Program-made: the position numbers and the translations under genes
The notes under the pieces: model-generated
What the model was told of the DNA's origin: nothing
What the model saw: only the letters and a program-made list of their open reading frames with translations
The model's database searches: none
DNA from: an uncultured Alphaproteobacteria bacterium
GTDB taxonomy: Bacteria; Pseudomonadota; Alphaproteobacteria; RF32; CAG-239
Assembly: GCA_904501925.1 (NCBI GenBank)
Contig: CAJGCO010000005.1
Coordinates: 1-64,000 of the forward strand
Direction of reading: 5' to 3'
DNA: 64,000 nt
Part shown: positions 45,317-52,837 of the stretch, in pieces
How positions within the stretch are numbered: position 1 is the stretch's first letter
Layout of the letters: each line of letters starts with the position of its first letter

Positions 45317-45946
45317 CTATAAATTCCAAGGGCGTAAATTATACATTTTTCTACCTCTATATCCAAAAGATGAAATTGTATTTCGTCCTAAACTATTCCA
45401 TAGAGTTATTATTCTATCAACAGTCGGATTGTCAAGAGAATTGTATATCTGCTTAACCAAAAGAGTACCTAATTCAATATTTTCATTGGGATTATTTGTG
45501 TCATAATATTTTCCATTGAAATTTCCCCACATATCTCCTCTAATATTCATAGGCATTTGGCTTTTAGATACTTCCATATAATCAGCTAAAGCATTCAAAC
45601 CCAAATAATGCCCGCATGCATTTTCTAAAAATACAATAGTTTTAATAAGATTTGTATCGACATTATGGAGTGATGAATAGTATTCTATAGGTTGATTATA
45701 TTTTTTTACAGCATAATTTCCAATTGGTGTAAAACACCACCATTTCATACTATCGTCTTCATTAGGATTATCATCTAAATGTAAATATAAAGGTTGTCCA
45801 CTCAAAATTGCCTCCATTCTTTGAGTCGCATTTAAGTTGTTATCATAATTTTTATGTTGTTTTTTATAGAACTTATTTAATTTATTTAAAACTCTATCTT
45901 GAATTTCTGTTAATTCATCATTTTGAAGTAAAAAATTGTATACCAT
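45317..45946 (-). CDS. Lysozyme/transglycosylase-like protein, candidate antibacterial effector
   Basis: 209 residues without a signal peptide. The central part resembles a lysozyme-like fold: a helix with Glu108 in TIVFLENACGHYLG could carry the catalytic acid, and NPNENIELGTLLVKQIYNS resembles the NIxxGTxxL segment of SLT-type transglycosylases. The match is weak and by eye. The N-terminal 60 residues are helical and polar. The leader upstream (45947-46120) has the same promoter and tandem hairpins as the L,D-transpeptidase-like gene. A peptidoglycan target would agree with that gene. Other readings: a phage-type endolysin or a structural tail protein. Confidence 0.6.
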   Translation of the reverse strand: MVYNFLLQNDELTEIQDRVLNKLNKFYKKQHKNYDNNLNATQRMEAILSGQPLYLHLDDNPNEDDSMKWWCFTPIGNYAVKKYNQPIEYYSSLHNVDTNLIKTIVFLENACGHYLGLNALADYMEVSKSQMPMNIRGDMWGNFNGKYYDTNNPNENIELGTLLVKQIYNSLDNPTVDRIITLWNSLGRNTISSFGYRGRKMYNLRPWNL

Positions 45947-45964
45947 TTATATATCCTTTCATAT

Positions 45965-46001
45965 AAAAAAAAGAGTTACAACCATTTAGTCATAACTCTT
46001 T
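45965..46001 (-). terminator. Leader hairpin T2 before the lysozyme-like gene
   Basis: Minus-strand stem AAAGAGTTATGAC/GTTGTAACTCTTT, 13 pairs including G-U, loop TAAATG, followed by eight T and then the ribosome site AAAGGA. It differs from 41792-41823 in both arms while keeping the pairing. Confidence 0.75.
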
Positions 46002-46015
46002 GGTTAAATTTAAAA

Positions 46016-46046
46016 CAAAAAAACTCTTCTTTTGATAGAAGAGCTT
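46016..46046 (-). terminator. Leader hairpin T1 before the lysozyme-like gene
   Basis: Minus-strand 10-bp stem AAGCTCTTCT/AGAAGAGTTT, loop ATCAAA, followed by a T-run. Equivalent of 41840-41868 with changed stem bases on both sides. Confidence 0.75.
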
Positions 46047-46088
46047 TATTGCATAGAATTTTAAGCATAAAAATCCATGCTAATACAA

Positions 46089-46117
46089 TTCATACCAACT
46101 GCTGACACACTTGTCAA
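46089..46117 (-). promoter_or_regulatory. Conserved promoter, copy 2
   Basis: Minus strand consensus TTGACA, 17-bp spacer, TATGAA. The start point falls near 46082, about 136 bases before the ATG of the lysozyme-like gene. Confidence 0.75.
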
Positions 46118-46149
46118 TAGGTTGAGAGAATTTTAATTAAATATTTTTA

Positions 46150-46242
46150 TTATATGAATTGTTTATATTTCTGTCTTAGTTCTTTTAGTTTGTCCCAATC
46201 AAATGTGGTAGAGAATATTAGGGTGTAAAGAGCAACCGTCAT
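46150..46242 (-). CDS. Possible 30-residue ORF or remnant
   Basis: ATG to TAA, beginning MTVALYTLIFS and ending in a Lys-rich amphipathic helix (WDKLKELRQKYKQFI). Protein-like composition but no ribosome site; it could be the tail of a lost gene. It lies just upstream of leader copy 2. Confidence 0.25.
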   Translation of the reverse strand: MTVALYTLIFSTTFDWDKLKELRQKYKQFI

Positions 46243-46519
46243 TAAAAATCGTGTTTGGTTTCAAAAAATTAAAAATCCCGTCGGCAACGATTCTTGGGGT
46301 AGGATAAAAAAGATTAAAAATGCATTTGGGTAAATGTCTTAAATGTCTTGTAAATCCGTTTGGGGAAAATCGTAAAAAATCTTATAAAAGTGAATAAAGC
46401 AAAATGTGTTCTACGTCTTAAGTGATGTGTAGGTGTGACGTGTAGGTTAAAATGGGCTTAAAAAAAGGCATAAAAAAAGCCCTTAATTTAAAGGCTGGGG
46501 AGAGAAATGGAGAGTGCTC

Positions 46520-46695
46520 CGGGAATGACCTCTCTTCGTTCGGTCGCACTGGCGCTCATTGGCAAAGCCAACCGCGATACTTCCGTCTCGCTTTCGCTTG
46601 TAGTCGAACCCGCTGTTGCGTGTTCGCTTCCCTTGATTATGTTTGAAAAAAAGTGATGATGTATTTCAATATACTTTGATGGGAGGGGAGAGAAA
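46520..46695. other. G+C-rich gene-free stretch next to the tRNA
   Basis: Bases 46520-46630 are clearly richer in G+C than the surroundings and contain no convincing gene; the 64-residue ORF across them has unnatural composition. The last part is the start of the right direct repeat. A fragment GGGGAGAGAAATGGAG of the att-like repeat also occurs at 46497-46512, suggesting an older insertion end. Confidence 0.5.
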
Positions 46696-46713
46696 TGGAG
46701 CAGGCGACGGGAA
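46588..46713. repeat. att-like direct repeat, right copy
   Basis: Partner of 44320-44445. The 29-base block 46685-46713 is identical to 44417-44445 and includes the tRNA 3' end through the T-arm start. It delimits a cassette of about 2.3 kb with the lysozyme-like gene and its partner but no integrase. Confidence 0.8.
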
Positions 46714-46769
46714 TCGAACCCGCATGAAAAGCTTGGGAAGCTCTCATTCTACCATTGAATTACGCCTGC
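46696..46769 (-). tRNA. tRNA-Gly (anticodon CCC)
   Basis: Cloverleaf on the minus strand: acceptor GCAGGCG/CGCCTGC, D-arm ATTC/GAAT, anticodon stem AGAGC/GCTTT with loop TTCCCAA, T-arm GCGGG/CCCGT with loop TTCGATT, discriminator T and an encoded CCA. It reads GGG codons. Its 3' end is duplicated at 44428-44445, marking it as an integration target. Confidence 0.96.
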
Positions 46770-46881
46770 ACCATTTATATGTCATTATGAAGACGGTTGT
46801 TCTTATAATGAGATTGATTTGAATATGCAAGAGTTTAAAAATCATTGTGGATATTTTGTTGAATAAATGTGAAAAAAAGTG

Positions 46882-46910
46882 TTGACTCTTAAATGTATGT
46901 GATATATAAG
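46882..46910 (+). promoter_or_regulatory. Promoter of rplJL
   Basis: TTGACT and TATAAG with a 17-bp spacer, about 310 bases upstream of rplJ. Confidence 0.75.
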
Positions 46911-47218
46911 CGTGCTAACTTGAGTGAAAAACGTGTGTTTTTTGCTCATACTGTCCAAGACCGTAGGTGGTTTTTTTTATAGGTGTTATCTTATTTTATT
47001 TGTTGTAAGTTAATCGCTTGGCCTTAATTTCCTACGCAGACGGAGTAAACAAGATTTATAATCAATTTTTTCTCCTCCGGACAGATTTGGTGCTACTTTA
47101 ACTAGCGTGGTATAAACGTTTGTTTGTATTGAGCTATTGGGTAGTTAATTGTAACGATTTTATGGTTCGTATTATTAAAAATATTGATGCTATAAAATTA
47201 AATATTGGAGACAAGTAA
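46911..47218 (+). promoter_or_regulatory. Ribosomal protein L10 leader
   Basis: The untranslated leader contains the paired blocks CCAAGACCGTAGG (46963-46975) and CCTACGCAGACGG (47030-47042), which are hallmarks of the L10-leader element bound by the L10(L12) complex for translational feedback. Further hairpins (TTTTTTGC/GCTC region) lie before it. An AT-rich region with GGAG at 47206-47209 leads to the GTG start. Confidence 0.8.
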
Positions 47219-47701
47219 GTGAAACGCGAAGAAAAAACTGAACTCCTCAACGAAATGAACGAACTTATTTCTGGTTCTGAATCTGTTGTTATTTCTCACT
47301 ACAGAGGCTTAACAGTGGCAGAAATGGATGAGTTAAGAAATAAAGCTCGTGAAATTGGTTGTGAGTTAAGAGTTACAAAAAACCGTATTACTCGTCTTGC
47401 TCTTAAAGGTACCAAATTTGAAGGTTTAGATGAATTCTTCAAAGGTCCAACAATTATGGCTTATGCTGCAGATCCAATTTCTGCTTGTAAATTGTCTGTT
47501 GAATTCGCTAAAGCAAATGAAAAATTTGTTGTTGTTGGTGGTGCATTAAGCACTGGTGTATTGTCTATGTCTGAACTAGAAAGATTAGCTACTATTCCAT
47601 CTATGGATGAATTACGTGCTAGATTTATCGGTCTTTTACAGGCTCCTGGTTCTGCACTTGCAAGAGTTACCAAAGCTTATAGCGAAAAAGAAGCTGCTTA
47701 A
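47219..47701 (+). CDS. rplJ: 50S ribosomal protein L10
   Basis: 160 residues from a GTG start with GGAG ten bases upstream. Family motifs: VVISHYRGLTVAEMDELRNKAR, VTKNRITRLA and KGPTIMAYA. It forms the base of the ribosomal stalk and holds L7/L12 dimers through its C-terminal helix. It is co-transcribed with rplL. Unlike in most proteobacteria, rplK-rplA are not upstream; a tRNA and an accessory island are. Confidence 0.97.
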   Translation: MKREEKTELLNEMNELISGSESVVISHYRGLTVAEMDELRNKAREIGCELRVTKNRITRLALKGTKFEGLDEFFKGPTIMAYAADPISACKLSVEFAKANEKFVVVGGALSTGVLSMSELERLATIPSMDELRARFIGLLQAPGSALARVTKAYSEKEAA

Positions 47702-47827
47702 TTTTAGTGGATTTTTTTGCTTAGAAAAGAGCAATTTGATAGTTCTGGTTTGATTGATGGTTAAGTATCAGAAATCTAATCAGGCGGTAAAAATAATTAA
47801 AGTTTAAAATTTTATTGGAGAAAAAAA

Positions 47828-48196
47828 ATGGCCGATTTAGCCAAATTAGTTGAAGAATTATCAGCATTAACAGTTATGGAAGCTGCTGATTTATCTAAAA
47901 TGTTAGAAGAAAAATGGGGTGTGTCTGCTGCTGTTGCTGTTGCTGCTCCTGCTGCTGGTGGTGCTGCTGCAGCTGCTGAAGAAAAAACAGAATTCGATGT
48001 AATTCTTGCTGAAGCTGGCGCTAACAAAATTAACGTTATTAAAGAAATCCGTGGTATCACAGGTTTAGGCTTGAAAGAAGCTAAAGACTTAGTTGATGGC
48101 GCTCCTAAAACTGTTAAAGAAGGCGCTCCAAAGGCTGAAGCTGAAGAAATTAAAGCTAAACTTGAAGCTGCTGGTGCTAAAGTTGAATTGAAGTAA
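47828..48196 (+). CDS. rplL: 50S ribosomal protein L7/L12
   Basis: 122 residues. N-terminal dimerisation helices, an Ala/Gly-rich hinge ([17 protein letters not shown]) and the C-terminal factor-binding domain with [20 protein letters not shown]. It recruits translational GTPases to the ribosome. A TTGGAG ribosome site is followed by an A-run before the ATG. A terminator follows at once and rpoBC are not downstream. Confidence 0.98.
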   Translation: MADLAKLVEELSALTVMEAADLSKMLEEKWGVSAAVAVAAPAAGGAAAAAEEKTEFDVILAEAGANKINVIKEIRGITGLGLKEAKDLVDGAPKTVKEGAPKAEAEEIKAKLEAAGAKVELK

Positions 48197-48212
48197 TTTT
48201 ACTTTGATTATG

Positions 48213-48246
48213 AAAAAAAAGGAGGTTTTTTAACCTCCTTTTTTTA
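48213..48246. terminator. Bidirectional terminator after rplL
   Basis: AAAAAAGGAGGTT/AACCTCCTTTTTT stem with a short TTTT loop and T-runs on both strands; the minus-strand gene ends inside it. Confidence 0.9.
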
Positions 48247-48550
48247 TTTGCCATCTGTTTGGGAGTTTTGTTAGGCCTTTAATAATGATTAAAGTTAAAA
48301 GTGTGAGTATCATAATAGTATAAATTGTTGCAGTGATTATGAAATTATAATATAAACTCAATTTTATTATTAACAAAAATAAGTAAATTATTATAGGGCT
48401 TCTTTTTAGAGGCATACCTATAAGTAAAAAAATGATAGCTAAGTGTAAAAGTATACCAATAACTTCAGCTTTGGTAAAATATGATGTAATAAATGTGGCA
48501 AAGCTTAAAGTGTAAAAAATATACTTAGTAAGATATAATTGTTTCTTCAT
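48230..48550 (-). CDS. Hypothetical small membrane protein
   Basis: 106 residues with about four hydrophobic helices and basic ends (MKKQ, QIKKGG). No family recognised. Its 3' end uses the rplL terminator. No strong ribosome site. It may be a real small integral membrane protein; the AT-rich sequence makes chance hydrophobic ORFs common, so confidence is moderate. Confidence 0.5.
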   Translation of the reverse strand: MKKQLYLTKYIFYTLSFATFITSYFTKAEVIGILLHLAIIFLLIGMPLKRSPIIIYLFLLIIKLSLYYNFIITATIYTIMILTLLTLIIIKGLTKLPNRWQIKKGG

Positions 48551-48667
48551 AATATGTAAAATAATAAAAGTTTGAGCTGATAATAATTAAAGAATATTAA
48601 TAATCAATATAAAAAAATGGGTGGTAAACAAAAAGGGGATATTACAAAATCTCTTATTTTAATTTAA

Positions 48668-48696
48668 TTGACATAATATGGAAAATATTATAGTAT
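48668..48696 (+). promoter_or_regulatory. Candidate promoter of the ankyrin gene
   Basis: TTGACA at 48668-48673 with TAGTAT 17 bases on (TATAGT overlaps at 15). A GGAGG ribosome site at 48716-48720 follows. Confidence 0.5.
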
Positions 48697-48726
48697 TATT
48701 GTATAATTTAATGATGGAGGCATGAG

Positions 48727-49434
48727 ATGTTTCAAGAGGATTTGTATAGTAAATTTGCTAATGCTGCTAGAGATGGGCGTATTAGTGTGTTAAGAGAAAT
48801 GCTTGATAAAAATGAAGTAGACATTGATGATACTAATGAGGCGGGAATGACAGGGCTTATGGTTGCTTGTTGTTGTTATCGTGGTGATGTGATCCGTTTT
48901 TTAATTGAAAATGGTGCAAATGATGAATTGAAAAATGTTCATGGAATGACTGCTATGGATATTATTACAAAGTCTAATCATCCAGAGTTAGGCTTGGAGA
49001 AGATTTTTGATGATGCAAAGCGTAATAGATTAGCGGCAGCTGCTGAAGCAGGTGATCTTAGAGCAGTAGAAAGAATTATTAAATTAGGCGACGATGTTAA
49101 TGGGAATGATATTGTAAAAGAATGTCCGTTGAAGTATGCTAGTGCTGGTGGGCATGTTGATGTTATGAAGTACTTAGTTGAACATGGTGCTGATATTGAT
49201 AAAGCAAATGAGTATGGTATGACACCTTTAATGGGAGCTGTATGTAGGTTTAATGCAAAAAGTGTTAGATGTCTTATTGAACTTGGTGCAGATGAAAAGC
49301 TTTTGAATAATGAAGGTAGAAGTGCTGAGACAATGGCTAGAGAGGAAATTGTTGTGGTTCTTGAGAATGCTGTTAAAAGACGTGAAAGTCAGAAAGTTAT
49401 GGCATTAAAACGTGATAAAGGCATAGATAGATAA
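48727..49434 (+). CDS. Ankyrin repeat protein
   Basis: 235 residues without a signal peptide. Ankyrin repeats at about 35-65 (NEAGMTGLMVACCCYRGDVI, FLIENGAN), 110-140, 140-170 (PLKYASAGGHVDVMKYLVEH) and 175-205 (EYGMTPLMGAV, CLIELGAD). These 33-residue helix-turn-helix units bind partner proteins. It is likely cytoplasmic; some host-associated bacteria export ankyrin proteins, but nothing here shows that. It is monocistronic with its own promoter and terminator. Confidence 0.88.
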   Translation: MFQEDLYSKFANAARDGRISVLREMLDKNEVDIDDTNEAGMTGLMVACCCYRGDVIRFLIENGANDELKNVHGMTAMDIITKSNHPELGLEKIFDDAKRNRLAAAAEAGDLRAVERIIKLGDDVNGNDIVKECPLKYASAGGHVDVMKYLVEHGADIDKANEYGMTPLMGAVCRFNAKSVRCLIELGADEKLLNNEGRSAETMAREEIVVVLENAVKRRESQKVMALKRDKGIDR

Positions 49435-49452
49435 TAAGTGCATTGTAAAAAA

Positions 49453-49487
49453 AAAACAGGTATCATAATGATACCTGTTTTTTTTTG
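49453..49487. terminator. Bidirectional terminator
   Basis: AAAACAGGTATCAT/ATGATACCTGTTTT stem with long A- and T-runs, between the convergent ankyrin gene and the solenoid gene. Confidence 0.9.
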
Positions 49488-49491
49488 TGGA

Positions 49492-50613
49492 TTAACAAGC
49501 GGGTGGTATATTTGCTGTCCATACATCGATTTGTTCTGAGGTGCCTACTTTTAATAGGCGCTCTGAAGCAATGTCTGCAAGAGGATAGTGAGCAACCAGA
49601 TAGTCTACTTCGTGAACTACTCCGCGGTTAATGAGTTCAACTTGCGCCAAATCACATAGAGAATGTTTTTGCATGTAAAGCATAATTTCTCTATGTACGC
49701 CATGTTTTATCAAAAGAACTTCATTTTCACAACTGAGGCAATGGCTTTTGATGTAAGCTTTGATTTCAGTGTGAATATTTCTTCTTAGCAACTCGTTTTC
49801 GGCCTGCTGGCAGAGTGTGGTTCTTGATAAGAATTTTAGTACCTCATCAGATTGGTTGCGCTTTAGAAGAGTTACTTGGGCTGTTTCAAGCTTGTAGTGT
49901 TTTATGTATTCAACAACAAGATTGAATGGACCAGTCTCAATGAACAGTTCTTCGGCCTGCTTGTGAAGGCGCTTACTGTTAACCAACTGCTTGATTTTTG
50001 CAGGAGAAGAAAATCTTACAATGTACATCTCGTTGAGAATTCTTCGAGTGATTGCATTAGTTTTTATGTCCAGCAATAATTTCGCATTTTCTTTGGAGCC
50101 GTACCTCATTACGGCAAATTCATTTTGCTGAGTTAATTTGCCTCGCAAAATCATGGATTTTACAGCTTCATGCTTGTTGCGACGAATGATGTCATATTGA
50201 CCAAAGTTGCTAACTTTGCGCTTTGATATATGAACCATGATACGTGTTGTATCCTTATCCCAGACCATGTCCTTTTCTGGATACTTCTTTGATTCGTGGG
50301 TTCTTAACCAGTGAGTTGTGTTAAGGTAGTCGCCGTGTTCAAGAAGTAATGCGTCGGGGGTGAAGGTTAGCTTACTGCTTTCCATGAGGGCCGCAATTAG
50401 GTGAGGATTTTGAGTTCTGATGAGCTCAACAGCACCTTTTTCTTTTATGCCGTGCAAGCGCAGGTACATAAGAGATAGTCCGAAGTGGCCTCGATTGATT
50501 AAAACTGGTTCAACTGAAGCATCGAGAGGGTGTTGGGTGATGTAATCCTCGATTGACGAAACAGGAGCAGAGTTGATAAAATCCAACTGTTGTGCCTTTT
50601 TTAATTTTTTCAT
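49492..50613 (-). CDS. Alpha-solenoid protein with about 13 repeats of 26 residues
   Basis: 373 residues made of imperfect repeats of about 26 residues; typical units read IHTEIKAYIKSHCLSCENEV and VHREIMLYMQKHSLCDLAQV followed by a short LLIKHG/LINRG turn. Each looks like two short helices with a conserved pattern EI..YI..H.L...A...L..RG. This resembles HEAT or LRV-type solenoids without matching one I know. No signal peptide. Base composition is higher in G+C than the neighbours (some 60-base stretches near 50 %) and codon use differs, suggesting transfer. Function unknown; probably a protein-binding scaffold. Confidence 0.75.
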   Translation of the reverse strand: MKKLKKAQQLDFINSAPVSSIEDYITQHPLDASVEPVLINRGHFGLSLMYLRLHGIKEKGAVELIRTQNPHLIAALMESSKLTFTPDALLLEHGDYLNTTHWLRTHESKKYPEKDMVWDKDTTRIMVHISKRKVSNFGQYDIIRRNKHEAVKSMILRGKLTQQNEFAVMRYGSKENAKLLLDIKTNAITRRILNEMYIVRFSSPAKIKQLVNSKRLHKQAEELFIETGPFNLVVEYIKHYKLETAQVTLLKRNQSDEVLKFLSRTTLCQQAENELLRRNIHTEIKAYIKSHCLSCENEVLLIKHGVHREIMLYMQKHSLCDLAQVELINRGVVHEVDYLVAHYPLADIASERLLKVGTSEQIDVWTANIPPAC

Positions 50614-50788
50614 AATAGTATTGTATTTACATAATGTTTATTTATTTCCATGGTTATTCTATACAAAATAGTTTTTTTGTCAACGACAAAAGCATATATA
50701 AATGTATAAAATGTTATTTTGTGCTTGATAAATATGTTGAATATTGGTATTTATATGAAGGTAAAGGTACAAGGGGTTTGTATTAAAA

Positions 50789-51559
50789 GTGAAAATAGGG
50801 ATTAATTTTAAAAATTATATGAAAAATTTGATGAAGGGAATTGGGAAAAGACCCTTTGTGTTGAATTTGATTGGTGATATTGCATTTGCTTATACTTGGT
50901 TGGTAGGAAAAACCAGTAAGATTGAAGTGCAAGGTATGATTGAATTTGAAGATTTAATTGAACAAAATGATGGTGGTATTTTTGTAACATGGCATGGTAG
51001 AGCTTTAATATTACCATTTTTTTGGCGTCGTAAAAGACAAATGAAAGCTTTGGTTTCACCTCATCAAGATGGAAGAATAATTGCTAGATTATTAAAGAGA
51101 TTTGGTATTTTAAGTATTGATGGTTCATCTGATAGAAATGCAGGTGGAGCAGCTGTTGAAATATTTAGAGAGTTAAAAAAAGGGAGTGTTGTTTCGCTTA
51201 TCTCTGATGGTCCTAGAGGTCCTTCTATGAGATTAAATAAAAGTGTTATATATTTTGCTCAAAAAACTGGAAAACCAATTATGGGGTTTACTTATAGTAC
51301 TCATAATGCTTGGGTTGTTAGAAAAAGTTGGGATGATATGATTATTCCAAAGCTTTTTGATAAAGGTTATATTAGACATACTGAGCCTTTATATGTACCT
51401 GAATATATTGATGATGAGCAGTTAGAAGAAATTCGCTTAAAATTTGAGGAAGAACTTAATAGGTTAACTATTGAAATTGATAAAAAATGTGGTTTAGATC
51501 CAATTCTTCCCGGTGGAACCAGAAAACTTAAAAGACTTATTAAAAATGAGAAAGTTTAG
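50789..51559 (+). CDS. DUF374 lysophospholipid acyltransferase-like protein
   Basis: 256 residues from a GTG at 50789; an ATG at 50819 would also keep the domain. One N-terminal hydrophobic segment, then the motifs FVTWHGRALILPFFW (in place of HxxxxD), DGSSDRNAGGAAVE and SDGPRGPSM, which define DUF374, a branch of the LPLAT superfamily. Next to waaA and lpxK it probably acts in lipid A or Kdo-lipid maturation, as is common in alphaproteobacteria. It precedes waaA by 9 bases. Confidence 0.88.
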   Translation: MKIGINFKNYMKNLMKGIGKRPFVLNLIGDIAFAYTWLVGKTSKIEVQGMIEFEDLIEQNDGGIFVTWHGRALILPFFWRRKRQMKALVSPHQDGRIIARLLKRFGILSIDGSSDRNAGGAAVEIFRELKKGSVVSLISDGPRGPSMRLNKSVIYFAQKTGKPIMGFTYSTHNAWVVRKSWDDMIIPKLFDKGYIRHTEPLYVPEYIDDEQLEEIRLKFEEELNRLTIEIDKKCGLDPILPGGTRKLKRLIKNEKV

Positions 51560-51568
51560 AGAAGGAAA

Positions 51569-52837
51569 ATGTATATGTATATAAGGTTATATAGAATTTT
51601 GATGACTTTGTTTTTTCCTATTATAAGGTTTACTTTAATAAAGAAAAGATTGCAAAATGGAAAAGAACCTAAAGATAGATTTAATGAGAGAATGGGCAAG
51701 TATTTAAAAAAACGTCCTGAAGGTAAGTTGTATTGGTTTCATGGGGCATCTGTTGGTGAGTCTGTTTCAATGTTGCCATTGATTGATAAGTTATTAAAAG
51801 AAGATGACAATTTGCATGTGTTGGTTACAACAGGAACGCTTACATCTGCAGAAATTATGGAGAAAAGATTGCCAGAGCGTGCAATGCATCAGTATATTTC
51901 ATTTGATGTGCCAATGTTTGCAAAAAAACTTATAAAACATTTTAAACCTGATGCTGTGTTATGGTTTGAGTCTGAACTTTGGCCTTCAATGCTTTATGAA
52001 ATTAAGAAAAATAATATACCATTGATATTGGTTAATGGCAGAGTTTCTGATGTATCTTACAAAAATTGGAAGAGATTTAAGTTTGTTGCTAAAGAATTGT
52101 TAGATTGTTTTTCTTTGTGCTTGGGACAATCTGAGCAAGATAAAAATAGATTGATGTTTTTAGGGGCTAAAAAGGTTGAATGTGTTGGTAATTTGAAGTT
52201 TGCCGGAATGCCTTTGCCTATTGATGAAGTTAAGTTTGAACATATAAAAGAAAAAATTTCTGGTAAAAAAGTATTTTTGATATCATCAACACATTATAAT
52301 GAAGAAGAATTAATCGCTAATTATTTAATTGAATTATATAAGTTGGTTGAAAATGTGTTAGTAATCGTTGCTCCTCGTCATCCGAATCGTGGTGGGGAAG
52401 TGGCTAAAATGTTTAGAAATAAAAGTTTTAATGTGGCTCAGCGTTCTAAAGATGAAGAAATAAATGAAGATACAAATGTTTATGTTGCAGATACTATTGG
52501 TGAGATGGGGATGTGGTATAAGCTTGCTGATGTTTGTTTTGTGGGTGGTTCTTTGATTAAACATGGTGGGCAAAATTTTGTAGAGCCTGCAAGAGATAAA
52601 GTTGCTGTTATTGTTGGGCCTCATATGCATAATTTTAATGAGATGATGAATAGGGCTAGAGTTAAGAATGCTATTATACAAGTTGGTAGTGGCCCAGATG
52701 TTGTAGAAGAAGTAATTAAACTTTATAAAGAGCCTGAGTATTTGCGTGAATGTCAGCAAAATGCTTATGATTGGGCGATGTTTGAAGCTAAAGTATTAGA
52801 TGGAATTAGTTTGGCTTTAAAGAAGGTGTTAAAGTAA
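51569..52837 (+). CDS. waaA: Kdo transferase (3-deoxy-D-manno-octulosonic acid transferase)
   Basis: 422 residues. N-terminal membrane anchor, then WFHGASVGESVSMLPLI with the catalytic Glu, VTTGTLTSAE, LWFESELWPSML, and GGSLIKHGGQNFVEPA for CMP-Kdo binding: GT30 family. It transfers one or more Kdo residues from CMP-Kdo to lipid IVA at the inner membrane. AAGGA precedes the start. It overlaps lpxK by one base (TAATG). Confidence 0.96.
   Translation: MYMYIRLYRILMTLFFPIIRFTLIKKRLQNGKEPKDRFNERMGKYLKKRPEGKLYWFHGASVGESVSMLPLIDKLLKEDDNLHVLVTTGTLTSAEIMEKRLPERAMHQYISFDVPMFAKKLIKHFKPDAVLWFESELWPSMLYEIKKNNIPLILVNGRVSDVSYKNWKRFKFVAKELLDCFSLCLGQSEQDKNRLMFLGAKKVECVGNLKFAGMPLPIDEVKFEHIKEKISGKKVFLISSTHYNEEELIANYLIELYKLVENVLVIVAPRHPNRGGEVAKMFRNKSFNVAQRSKDEEINEDTNVYVADTIGEMGMWYKLADVCFVGGSLIKHGGQNFVEPARDKVAVIVGPHMHNFNEMMNRARVKNAIIQVGSGPDVVEEVIKLYKEPEYLRECQQNAYDWAMFEAKVLDGISLALKKVLK

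Noticed and set aside
46452..46646. 64-residue plus-strand ORF over the G+C-rich stretch
   Set aside because: Composition is not protein-like, no ribosome site, and part of it lies in the duplicated att-like repeat.
44320..46713. Complete integrative element or insertion sequence
   Set aside because: No integrase or transposase gene is found between or near the direct repeats; only a non-autonomous cassette is supported.
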